A DNA stretch of 7,663 nt from an uncultured Cellvibrio sp. (GTDB taxonomy: Bacteria; Pseudomonadota; Gammaproteobacteria; Pseudomonadales; Cellvibrionaceae): the NCBI GenBank assembly GCA_946482345.1, contig CAMLRJ010000154.1, positions 1-7,663 of the forward strand. Reading direction: 5' to 3'. A program made the position numbers and the translations under genes. The notes under the pieces are model-generated. The model did not search any database. It saw only the letters and a list, made by a program, of their open reading frames with translations, and had not been told where the DNA came from. This document shows positions 1 through 6,336 of this stretch, one piece after another; the first letter of the stretch is position 1, and each line of letters opens with the position of its first letter.

Positions 1-741
1 CTTACCCAGCGCAAAATCTGCATAGGATTGGGTGATGTAAACATCAGTATCAATTATCACAAAAGGATTGAGTCGTTGTTTGGCAACTAAAATTGCATCT
101 GCATGGGCTTCGGCCACTTTAATTAAATCGTCTTCCGTAAAATGATTGGAATCGGCTATTAATTCACGAGCTACCTCTTCCACTACAATCGCTGGAAAAC
201 TACTACCCAAGTATTTAGCCAATGTGGTCTTACCTGTAGATTCAGTGCCCGAAATAATAATTATTTTTTGAAAAAATCGTTTAACAGAATCAGGAAGAAA
301 ATCCCAATGAAGAATCATATTGTCGCGTATTGACGATGCAGATATAGCTTGTCTGGATCGATTAACATCAAACATCTTGTGCTGGATATTCATGAATTCT
401 GCAACATAATCACCGTAGATTTCAGATGTCACCAGTAGGTCAACATCAGGTAATAGCGATGTAAATTCTGATGCCCAAATGCGGGAGACAGCTCTATCTG
501 ATACCGATGTATTGGGTAGATTTGATTCGTCATAGGAATATTCAATTATATGAATGGACTTATCATGCGCGAATTCTTCGCACAACCAGTTACCACGTAT
601 TTCGGCAGGAATAATTTCCTTATCACTGCAACAAACCAGTACAAATAATTCTGCGCAATGGCTTTTAGCAAATTGAATCATCGCCAAATGGCCTTTATGC
701 AGCGGATAAAACTTTCCGAAAACAAATCCTTTATTGAACAC
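1..741 (-). CDS. nadR: NadR-type NMN adenylyltransferase / ribosylnicotinamide kinase, HTH-less, 3' end cut by window edge
   Basis: Salvage enzyme expected to phosphorylate nicotinamide riboside to NMN and adenylylate NMN to NAD in the cytoplasm. The visible 247 residues contain, in order, the nucleotidyltransferase signature FGKFYPLHKGH (residues 8-18), its partner motif ISASSIR (133-139), then a P-loop kinase domain with Walker A GTESTGKTT (165-173) and an IIDTD strand (229-233). The C-terminal part of the kinase domain lies beyond position 1. The start is taken as GTG at 741-739: the reading begins only four residues before the conserved strand, a GGAG lies 8 bases upstream, and no ATG precedes the catalytic motif. 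The enterobacterial N-terminal helix-turn-helix is absent, so it should be an enzyme only and not a repressor. It overlaps the end of pnuC by 11 bases, which suggests translational coupling with the transporter that supplies its substrate. Confidence 0.93.
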   Translation of the reverse strand, partial: MFNKGFVFGKFYPLHKGHLAMIQFAKSHCAELFVLVCCSDKEIIPAEIRGNWLCEEFAHDKSIHIIEYSYDESNLPNTSVSDRAVSRIWASEFTSLLPDVDLLVTSEIYGDYVAEFMNIQHKMFDVNRSRQAISASSIRDNMILHWDFLPDSVKRFFQKIIIISGTESTGKTTLAKYLGSSFPAIVVEEVARELIADSNHFTEDDLIKVAEAHADAILVAKQRLNPFVIIDTDVYITQSYADFALGK

Positions 742-1357
742 AGTGTTTTCTCCAACAAATATAGCCGTAAATAGCCATCATCATAAAAATACTGTATTCA
801 ATAGCAACCAGATAAAGTTGCTGTGATACAAACAAACCAATACTCATCAGATCAACCAGAATCCATAACACCCAGGCAAAGAGTATTTTTTTTGCGAGCA
901 GATAAGTCGCAGCTATACTGGTGACTGCAACCAGAGAATCCAACACAGACTGCACCGCAGGTTGTTTAATAATGCCGGGAATCAACAGATGTAAATGGGA
1001 AACCAGAAAATTAAAAATAAAAGTACCCATAACTATCGATATAATCAGCCAGATCAGTTGTAATTGCTTGATATTCACGACTGAACGTTCCGTTTTTATT
1101 TTTTTCCAAAAATACCAACCATAAAGTGTGACTATAAAAAATAGTATTTGCAGCAACATACCGGCATACAAGTTAACTTGAAAAAACAGGAAAAAAAATC
1201 CAAACTCGTTAATAACTCCTGTAGGCCAGGTTAAAATATTTTCCTTGGTTGCAAAATAGACAGATATCAAACCAAAAAAGGTAGCCATCAACTCCAGATA
1301 ACTAACCTGAGAATCCATTACAGAAAACGCAATTAAATTAATATCCAATAAATTCAT
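731..1357 (-). CDS. pnuC: PnuC-family nicotinamide riboside transporter
   Basis: Inner-membrane facilitator expected to bring nicotinamide riboside into the cytoplasm, where phosphorylation by NadR traps it. The 208-residue product is nearly all hydrophobic segments, with roughly seven possible membrane helices, and the length is usual for the family. Family marks are the early segment LELMATFFGLISVYFA (21-36), WPTGVIN (44-50), YGWYFW (79-84), and the late helix pair rich in aromatic residues ending in YGYICW (197-202). The ATG at 1357 overlaps the receptor stop codon as ATGA, and AAGG lies 10 bases upstream, so translation is probably coupled to the receptor. An internal Met14 is a possible later start but has no evident Shine-Dalgarno. 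PnuC relatives can transport thiamine (PnuT) or riboflavin (RibM), but the adjoining NadR, NadM-Nudix and NrtR argue for a nicotinamide substrate. Confidence 0.92.
   Translation of the reverse strand: MNLLDINLIAFSVMDSQVSYLELMATFFGLISVYFATKENILTWPTGVINEFGFFFLFFQVNLYAGMLLQILFFIVTLYGWYFWKKIKTERSVVNIKQLQLIWLIISIVMGTFIFNFLVSHLHLLIPGIIKQPAVQSVLDSLVAVTSIAATYLLAKKILFAWVLWILVDLMSIGLFVSQQLYLVAIEYSIFMMMAIYGYICWRKHCVQ
750..753 (-). promoter_or_regulatory. Ribosome binding site of nadR (supports GTG start)
   Basis: GGAG on the minus strand, inside the last codons of pnuC and 8 bases before GTG at 741. No ATG or TTG in this frame lies closer to the conserved N-terminus, so this site decides the start. Confidence 0.7.
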
Positions 1358-3333
1358 TCAAAAGCAGCCTTGATTGCGAGACTGTAATTGACAGGAGCGC
1401 CAACAAAATAAGCAGGATCACCACTGGCATTGATAATACCGGAGGTTAAATAGGATTTATCAAACAGATTATTAATAACCAGCTTCCATTCCACATTATC
1501 TACTTGATATCGAAAATAACTATTACACAGAGAAAAACCGCGCACTTTCGCCGTATTGGACAAATTGATCCAGGATTCACTCTGATAACGCGCTTCAATA
1601 CCTGCAGTCAGCTTACCGCTGGCATATTCAAGTGTGCTAAAAACAACTTTTTCAGGCGTCATCACAGGATGAAACGATTGTTGTTGATCCTTAACTTCAG
1701 CCTTCATATAAGTAGCAGAATTTTTCCAACGCAACATAGAATTCAACTGCCATTCAAAACTGGTCTCAAACCCTTTTCTTAGACTGCTATCAACATCCTG
1801 ATTTAATAACAAACCATTAGGACCAAAACTGCCACTTAAGGTAATTTCTTTTTCAAAATCCATATAGAAAATATTGGCGTCCAGATCAATATTTTCACTT
1901 TGAAAACGTACACCCAATTCATGATCGATTACCTTTTCAGGTTCCACTATGGATAAAATCGGTTCGCCGTCATCGTCCAATTCCAGATTATCCATACCGG
2001 CGAATAGATCTGTTCGTGTAGGTTCACGCTCGGTTTTGCCCAGGCTGTAATACAAAAGTGCATCATTTAATTGGTAGCTGAGCCCTATTCGGGGATTCAC
2101 AAAAGACCAATCCAACTGTTCGAATTTAACTGTTCCTTTGTAATCAAAATCGGTATAACGATATTGGATGTCAGCGAATAATGTCAGATCATCAAGATAA
2201 TAGTTAGACTTTATAAAAAATGAATAACTGTCTCTATAACCTGCATTCTCATAAAGCTCACCCACATTTTTTTCTGAGCCAATATGTGTTCTTTTGTATT
2301 GATTAATATGAACACCGGATGAGATATCAAAATTTGTTTGACGATAATGAATATTGGAATAGATGCCGTAAAAATCCGCATTCAATTTATAGTTATACAA
2401 TTCATTGGTACTGGGCAATCCAATGAAATTATTAAAATCGAAATCATAGCTGCCGTGCAACTTATTGAAATAACCGCGAACTTCCAGTTGTAGTTCCTCA
2501 TTGATTTTTTGCTCTCGAGCAATTGAAATCAAAGACTGCTCATATCGGTCATTTTCTTGTTCTGTATTGGCATTATTACGTCGATTGCGATTAATCGAAT
2601 CGAGATCAACACCTACCCAGGCCAATTCATTTTCCTGTTTTCCACTAAAAGCCAAAGCTCGCCATGCTCCGTCTGTGTCTTCAGACATTCCACTTAGAAA
2701 AATCGAATGTGATTGGTTACCCGAATGAAATTTATAGCCATCACTTGAAACACCTGACAGATTGACATAAAAACCTTTTCCATTTTCCACACCGGATAAA
2801 TGCTCAACAGAACCGGAAAAAGTATCAAAAGACCCCACACTGGTTTCCAACTCTGTGCGTTTAGACTGCTTCAAATCCATCGACCGTAACTGAATAGTTC
2901 CTGCATAACTCGCTGTTCCATTTTGGGATGTCCCAACACCTCGCTGAATTTGAATATTATCCAATGAATTAAATATGCCGGGGTAATTGGAAAAATAAAC
3001 GCCCTGATCTTCAGGTTCATTTAATGGAATACCATCCAGGGTCATATTGATACGGATTTGATCAATACCGCGCAAACGAAAATAGGAATAACCCTGATAA
3101 GATCCAGCATCGGAATAAGAAATAATAGAGGGTGTTTTTTGCAGAAAAAATGAAGCTTCCTGCAATTGAATTACCGATTGCATTTGTGTTTTATCAATAT
3201 CCTGATAAGTCACTGGCGAAGAATCACTGGCAGAATATATGCGTGTAATAATTAATTCTTCGATTTCTTCGGCTGTTACAGGAATGCATATTGTCCCTGC
3301 AATTAACAATATAATCAGTTTCCTTAATCTCAT
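1354..3333 (-). CDS. TonB-dependent outer-membrane receptor, candidate NAD-precursor transporter
   Basis: Predicted 659-residue outer-membrane receptor powered by TonB/ExbBD. Residues 1-21 form a signal peptide: basic start MRLRK, hydrophobic core, likely cleavage after VTA. EELIIT (25-30) is a good TonB-box candidate. The plug domain spans about 38-155 and includes FRLRGI (85-90), NMTLDGIPLNEPEDQG (96-111) and QIQRGVGTSQNGTASYAGTI (128-147). The remainder reads as alternating beta strands and ends with the usual INNLFDKSY segment and a final strand YSLAIKAAFE, where Phe is followed by one extra Glu rather than being last. Many TonB receptors take iron chelates, and sequence alone does not fix the ligand. 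The assignment to nicotinamide riboside or a related nucleotide is inferred from its position between the NAD-cycle hydrolase and pnuC-nadR, two bases after the former and overlapping the latter. Confidence 0.9.
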   Translation of the reverse strand: MRLRKLIILLIAGTICIPVTAEEIEELIITRIYSASDSSPVTYQDIDKTQMQSVIQLQEASFFLQKTPSIISYSDAGSYQGYSYFRLRGIDQIRINMTLDGIPLNEPEDQGVYFSNYPGIFNSLDNIQIQRGVGTSQNGTASYAGTIQLRSMDLKQSKRTELETSVGSFDTFSGSVEHLSGVENGKGFYVNLSGVSSDGYKFHSGNQSHSIFLSGMSEDTDGAWRALAFSGKQENELAWVGVDLDSINRNRRNNANTEQENDRYEQSLISIAREQKINEELQLEVRGYFNKLHGSYDFDFNNFIGLPSTNELYNYKLNADFYGIYSNIHYRQTNFDISSGVHINQYKRTHIGSEKNVGELYENAGYRDSYSFFIKSNYYLDDLTLFADIQYRYTDFDYKGTVKFEQLDWSFVNPRIGLSYQLNDALLYYSLGKTEREPTRTDLFAGMDNLELDDDGEPILSIVEPEKVIDHELGVRFQSENIDLDANIFYMDFEKEITLSGSFGPNGLLLNQDVDSSLRKGFETSFEWQLNSMLRWKNSATYMKAEVKDQQQSFHPVMTPEKVVFSTLEYASGKLTAGIEARYQSESWINLSNTAKVRGFSLCNSYFRYQVDNVEWKLVINNLFDKSYLTSGIINASGDPAYFVGAPVNYSLAIKAAFE

Positions 3334-3335
3334 AT

Positions 3336-4250
3336 CTACCCCTGATCTTTTTCATAGAGCTTCTGCGCGGTTTCAATAATATATTCACACCATGCCAATT
3401 TTTTTAACCAATCGTCAGGTATCGCATCAAGACCATAAAAGGCACCTGCAATTTGGCCACAAATAGCAGCTGTTGTGTCTGCATCGTCTCCCAGATTAGC
3501 ACTTAATAATATAGCTTCTTCAAAACTGGAAGCCTTATGAAAGCACCAAAGAGCAGCTTCAAGACTTTCGATAACATATCCACTGCCTTTAATTTGCGTG
3601 TAAGATTTATTTAAAAAATCGCCTTGAGCAATTGATTTGATTTTTGCAGTTGTAGCCGAATACCCAATATTGATTAAATCTTTTTTATCTTTTGCAATAA
3701 ATGCATGCACTAATAACTGACAAAAATACCGACAAGCATCGATACACTCAGAGGACCCGTGAGTTGTCCGTGAACTCTCTGCTGCATATTTAATTAATTC
3801 ATCGGGTCTGTTTCTGTAGAAAATAGCCACCGGAGCAATTCGCATTAAAGATCCATTACCAGACGAACGTTCATCAACTGAACCACTATACGGATTTCCG
3901 GTTTTTAAATAATCCTTTAATGCACCCGCGACTGTCATACCAATATCAAAACATTCTTCCGTACAACTCAGATAACCATGTTGATACCAATTACAATAAC
4001 GATTCATTTGATCAATCGCATCAAATTCATTTCTATACAATAAACTTTCAGCTAAACACAAAGCCATTGAGGTATCGTCAGTCCATTGTCCCGGCAATAA
4101 TTTAAAAGGCCCACCGCCTTCCATTTTTGTTATGGGCGTAAAACTTCCACGCGGCATAAACTCCAGACTGGTCCCAACCGCATCACCACAAGCTAATCCA
4201 ACCAGGCTGCCAATTACACGATCCATATCTTGTTGCCTATCTTCAAGCAT
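3336..4250 (-). CDS. ADP-ribosylglycohydrolase (DraG/ARH family)
   Basis: Cytoplasmic Mg-dependent hydrolase expected to remove ADP-ribose from modified proteins or small adducts. The 304-residue protein has all the family signatures: GLACGDAVG (18-26), the metal-binding WTDDTSMAL (56-64), GNGSLMRIAP (131-140), HGSSECIDACR (164-174) and the second metal cluster LGDDADTTAA (253-262), so it should be active. Length is typical for DraG/ARH3-like proteins. The start is uncertain: ATG 4250 has AGGA 11 bases upstream, while Met9 (ATG at 4226) has AGG at 9 bases and would start only two codons before the conserved helix. The stop is two bases before the receptor ATG. No ADP-ribosyltransferase partner of the nitrogenase-regulating type is seen, so general ADP-ribose turnover in an NAD operon is more likely than DraG-type nitrogenase control. 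The true substrate is unknown. Confidence 0.88.
   Translation of the reverse strand: MLEDRQQDMDRVIGSLVGLACGDAVGTSLEFMPRGSFTPITKMEGGGPFKLLPGQWTDDTSMALCLAESLLYRNEFDAIDQMNRYCNWYQHGYLSCTEECFDIGMTVAGALKDYLKTGNPYSGSVDERSSGNGSLMRIAPVAIFYRNRPDELIKYAAESSRTTHGSSECIDACRYFCQLLVHAFIAKDKKDLINIGYSATTAKIKSIAQGDFLNKSYTQIKGSGYVIESLEAALWCFHKASSFEEAILLSANLGDDADTTAAICGQIAGAFYGLDAIPDDWLKKLAWCEYIIETAQKLYEKDQG
3339..3343 (-). promoter_or_regulatory. Ribosome binding site of the TonB receptor gene
   Basis: AGGGG on the minus strand, 5 bases before ATG 3333 and lying within the final codons of the glycohydrolase gene. This ties translation of the two genes closely together. Confidence 0.65.
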
Positions 4251-4308
4251 AATCTTAATTTTCCTATATCAATTCATGTCTAATTTTTACAGTATTTCTT
4301 TAAATCAA
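4251..4308 (-). other. Short A+T-rich gap between nadM-Nudix and the glycohydrolase gene
   Basis: This is the only real spacer within the minus-strand block. It contains no hairpin followed by a T run, so nothing here looks like a terminator, and read-through from nadM is likely. Some TTGATT- and TAGACA-like hexamers occur, but none pairs well with a -10 box, so an internal promoter cannot be supported from sequence alone. Confidence 0.5.
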
Positions 4309-5364
4309 TCACATAGCTCCCAGCATATCTTCAATAATAAAATAATGATCTTCGAACATAGTTTCCGAATTTATTTCGCTGAGTGGTATCCATTTGGCCG
4401 TTTTCGCATCGTCAGAACCTTTTACTTTGGGTAATTCGGCATTGGGTTCAAGTTCTATGTAAAAAGCGTGGGTAATTGTTCTACCACGAGCGGAGCGAAA
4501 AGGATCGTCGTACACGCCATGTTTTTTAATTGAACCTCGCAAAACCGGTGCAGGGACTTTTAATTTGGTTTCTTCTCGCAATTCACGCAAGCAAGCATCT
4601 TGCAATCGTTCATCCTGTTCGACAAATCCGCCAGGTAATGCCCATAAACCTTTTCCTGGATTTGCCCCTCTTTCGACTAACAATACATGGCCTGATTGCA
4701 CAACTACCGCATCAACAGTCACAAAAGTTGGCGCATAAGGCGCCTGGCTCCACGCCTTTTTGTATTTATTGATAAACTGGATCTCCTCGCGAACCTGTTC
4801 ATGTGCAGCATTGGTTTCTGCAAAGTTTTTTAACCAGTTAACAACTGCATCTGGCAAAATTTTTTCTTTATGCCACTGATCCAACACGTCTGAATAGACA
4901 TCAGTAAAATACTTTTCACGCAAGGGGGTTGCACTGATATTTTTAAAGTTATCAACGCCAATACTGCTCCATTGTGGAAAAAGATTTAAATAAAATCCTG
5001 ATTGATCTTTTTTATGACCAATCAAAGCAATTTTCGCCGGTTGATGGGGTTTTGAATAATGCGCCGTGATCAATCCATTCACTGTTGACTGCACATTCCT
5101 GACCCAAATTTCGTCGTTGTAAGGCACATCCATTAAAGGTAGACAAAGTAATCGCTTATTTTCTTCCGGGGTCAAACATGCACGAACCATTTCTTCACGC
5201 TCCTGATGACGCCAGGGATTACGTGTATTTCGTGGTTGCCATGCAGAACCTATCAATAAAATAAGTTGATTAGCCTGTTTGAGTCCTTCTTTAACAACAT
5301 ACAAATGCCCGGCATGAAATGGCTGAAAACGCCCGATAAAAATTGTGAAGTCAAAATTGTTCAT
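4309..5364 (-). CDS. nadM: Bifunctional NMN adenylyltransferase / ADP-ribose pyrophosphatase (NadM-Nudix)
   Basis: Two-domain cytoplasmic enzyme of 351 residues. The N-terminal domain (about 5-185) is an archaeal-type NadM nucleotidyltransferase: GRFQPFHAGH (11-20), the GSAWQPRNTRNPW segment (39-51) and ISATPLRE (143-150). It should convert NMN plus ATP to NAD. The C-terminal domain (about 211-351) is a Nudix hydrolase with box residues G246, E252, R260, E261, E264 and E265, all the catalytic acids present. It is expected to split ADP-ribose to AMP and ribose 5-phosphate. One deviation is K267, where the consensus has Gly. Length and domain order match known NadM-Nudix fusions. The ATG at 5364 is preceded by AAGGGG at 6 bases. 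It is the first gene of the minus-strand block, faces nrtR across the control region, and is therefore a prime NrtR target by inference. Confidence 0.95.
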   Translation of the reverse strand: MNNFDFTIFIGRFQPFHAGHLYVVKEGLKQANQLILLIGSAWQPRNTRNPWRHQEREEMVRACLTPEENKRLLCLPLMDVPYNDEIWVRNVQSTVNGLITAHYSKPHQPAKIALIGHKKDQSGFYLNLFPQWSSIGVDNFKNISATPLREKYFTDVYSDVLDQWHKEKILPDAVVNWLKNFAETNAAHEQVREEIQFINKYKKAWSQAPYAPTFVTVDAVVVQSGHVLLVERGANPGKGLWALPGGFVEQDERLQDACLRELREETKLKVPAPVLRGSIKKHGVYDDPFRSARGRTITHAFYIELEPNAELPKVKGSDDAKTAKWIPLSEINSETMFEDHYFIIEDMLGAM

Positions 5365-5365
5365 T

Positions 5366-5378
5366 GCAAGCCCCTTGC
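5366..5378 (-). promoter_or_regulatory. Inverted repeat enclosing the nadM ribosome binding site
   Basis: GCAAG and CTTGC form a perfect 5-base dyad with a GGG centre in the mRNA sense, ending one base before the nadM ATG. The AAGGGG Shine-Dalgarno (5371-5376) sits in its left arm and loop. It may be a small hairpin that hides the site, an operator half, or chance. The stem is short, so its effect could be weak. Confidence 0.4.
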
Positions 5379-5479
5379 GAATGGAATGGCATAAAAGTCT
5401 GGTTTTGCAGGTCTATCCCACTAATCACTGACATATCGCCGATCATGCTTTTATTGATACACTGTTTGCAGCGTGAGTC

Positions 5480-5511
5480 GGCCACTTATTATTGGCTATT
5501 GGCCACCAATT
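5480..5511 (+). promoter_or_regulatory. Tandem GGCCAC repeats with overlapping dyad; candidate NrtR operator
   Basis: GGCCACTTATT (5480-5490) and GGCCACCAATT (5501-5511) match at 9 of 11 bases and start 21 bases apart, which is two helical turns. The second copy overlaps a perfect dyad ATTGG-CCA-CCAAT (5498-5510). Repeats in phase on one DNA face upstream of a regulator gene are what a dimeric repressor site could look like. I cannot compare them with known NrtR motifs here, so the assignment is tentative. Confidence 0.35.
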
Positions 5512-5544
5512 AACAAGTCTCATATTTAAATCGAATCTGTAATT

Positions 5545-6285
5545 ATGTATACAACTGAAAAAGAATATCTGAAACACTACAACATTCATGACTATGATGT
5601 GCCACTGGTTTCGGTTGATCTTGCCATATTTACGCTGATCAATGGCAAATTGCATATTCTGTTGATTGAACGGGCAGATTTCCCACATAAAGATCGCTGG
5701 GCTTTGCCGGGCGGTTTTATTGATTTAAAACAAGATAAGGATCTGGGTGCAACTGCTCTACGCAAACTAACAGAAAAAACCGGTGTAAAAGCACCTCACC
5801 TTGAACAAGTGTGCACTATTGGCAATAACAAACGCGACCCGCGCGGCTGGTCGGTTACGGCGCTTTATATGGCGCTGATTCCTTTCGCACCTACAGCAGA
5901 ATATGTTGCCAGTGTACGTGATGCGCGCTGGTGGCCTTTGGATGCAGCATTAAAACTATCATTAGCCTTTGACCATTCCGAGTTGATTCAACTTGCACGC
6001 GAAAGATTACGCGCAAAAACCGGTTACTCTTTATTGCCAGTCTTTACAATTAATTCGCCGTTTACACTCACCCAACTTCAGCAAGCATTTGAAGAAATTT
6101 TAGGACGGGAATTGGATAAAAAATCTTTCAGGCGACGCATCCAAAATGTTGAACTTCTGGAAGAAGTCGGTGAAGGCATGGCCGAAAGCGGTCGTGGTCG
6201 CTCCGCTGTTTTATATCGTCCGATAAAAGGTTCTGAACAACATGCATTTGTCAGAGCTTTCGGACAAACAGACGAGTCGATTTAA
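5545..6285 (+). CDS. nrtR: NrtR-family Nudix-related transcriptional repressor of NAD metabolism
   Basis: A 246-residue regulator with an N-terminal Nudix-like sensor domain (about 18-155) and a C-terminal winged-helix DNA-binding domain (about 165-228). The sensor keeps the Nudix fold marks VDLAIF (24-29), LLIERADFPHKDRWALPGGF (39-58) and WWPLDAAL (129-136). Its Nudix box is spoiled: there is a two-residue insertion before the helix, and the RELxEE core reads RKLTEK (73-78), so two glutamates are lysines. ADP-ribose binding without hydrolysis is therefore expected, as in described NrtR proteins. The winged helix includes FTLTQLQQAFEEILG (173-187), KKSFRRRIQ (192-200) and a basic GRGRSAVLYR wing (216-225). 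Met1 is the only reasonable start, although its Shine-Dalgarno is poor. It is divergent from nadM-Nudix and should repress that block, perhaps also itself. Confidence 0.93.
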   Translation: MYTTEKEYLKHYNIHDYDVPLVSVDLAIFTLINGKLHILLIERADFPHKDRWALPGGFIDLKQDKDLGATALRKLTEKTGVKAPHLEQVCTIGNNKRDPRGWSVTALYMALIPFAPTAEYVASVRDARWWPLDAALKLSLAFDHSELIQLARERLRAKTGYSLLPVFTINSPFTLTQLQQAFEEILGRELDKKSFRRRIQNVELLEEVGEGMAESGRGRSAVLYRPIKGSEQHAFVRAFGQTDESI

Positions 6286-6299
6286 CCCCTGTTATCCGT

Positions 6300-6305
6300 T
6301 AGAAT
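6300..6305 (+). promoter_or_regulatory. Possible -10 box ahead of the kinase-like gene
   Basis: TAGAAT matches the sigma70 -10 consensus at 5 of 6 bases and lies 31 bases before the ATG at 6337. No good -35 hexamer sits 16-18 bases upstream, inside the end of nrtR. The gene may have its own weak promoter or be read through from nrtR, as no terminator is visible in the 51-base gap. Confidence 0.3.
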
Positions 6306-6336
6306 CGCACAACTATCGATTGATGAAGATAAATCC

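Larger units (their letters stand above)
5365..5544. promoter_or_regulatory. Divergent control region between nadM-Nudix and nrtR
   Basis: This 180-base gene-free stretch should carry promoters for both directions and the NrtR operator(s), because nrtR is commonly placed next to its targets. Visible structure includes the dyad ATCG-C-CGAT (5435-5443), the tandem GGCCAC repeats (5480-5511), ATTGGC repeated twice one base apart (5491-5503) and the RBS dyad near nadM. For nrtR a weak promoter can be drawn: TTGGCC at 5499-5504 and CATATT at 5521-5526, 16 bases apart, each matching 4 of 6 consensus bases. If that is right, the tandem repeat overlaps the -35 box, as expected for autorepression. No small ORF or RNA gene is evident. 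Confidence 0.55.

Noticed and set aside
921..1124. Plus-strand open frame opposite pnuC
   Set aside because: Lies wholly antisense to a clearly recognisable gene, has no family resemblance and no convincing ribosome site.
1358..1371. NAD-sensing riboswitch ahead of pnuC
   Set aside because: pnuC overlaps the receptor gene by 4 bases, leaving no leader. The other spacers (58, 180 and 51 bases) show no recognisable aptamer layout.
1504..2728. Plus-strand open frames (1504-1782, 2501-2728) opposite the TonB receptor
   Set aside because: Antisense to a continuous 659-residue receptor. Their compositions look like complements of barrel codons, with no recognisable domain.
3336..4250. Nitrogenase-regulating DraG
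   Set aside because: The family is the same, but no nif gene or DraT-like transferase is present, and the neighbours are NAD-salvage genes.
3920..4772. Plus-strand open frames (3920-4105, 4132-4434, 4530-4772) opposite the glycohydrolase and nadM-Nudix
   Set aside because: They cross or oppose conserved catalytic motifs of real genes and show no protein-like features.
5443..5688. Minus-strand open frame across the control region and the start of nrtR
   Set aside because: Overlaps the conserved Nudix-like domain of NrtR in antisense and has no recognisable content. The region is better explained as a divergent promoter.
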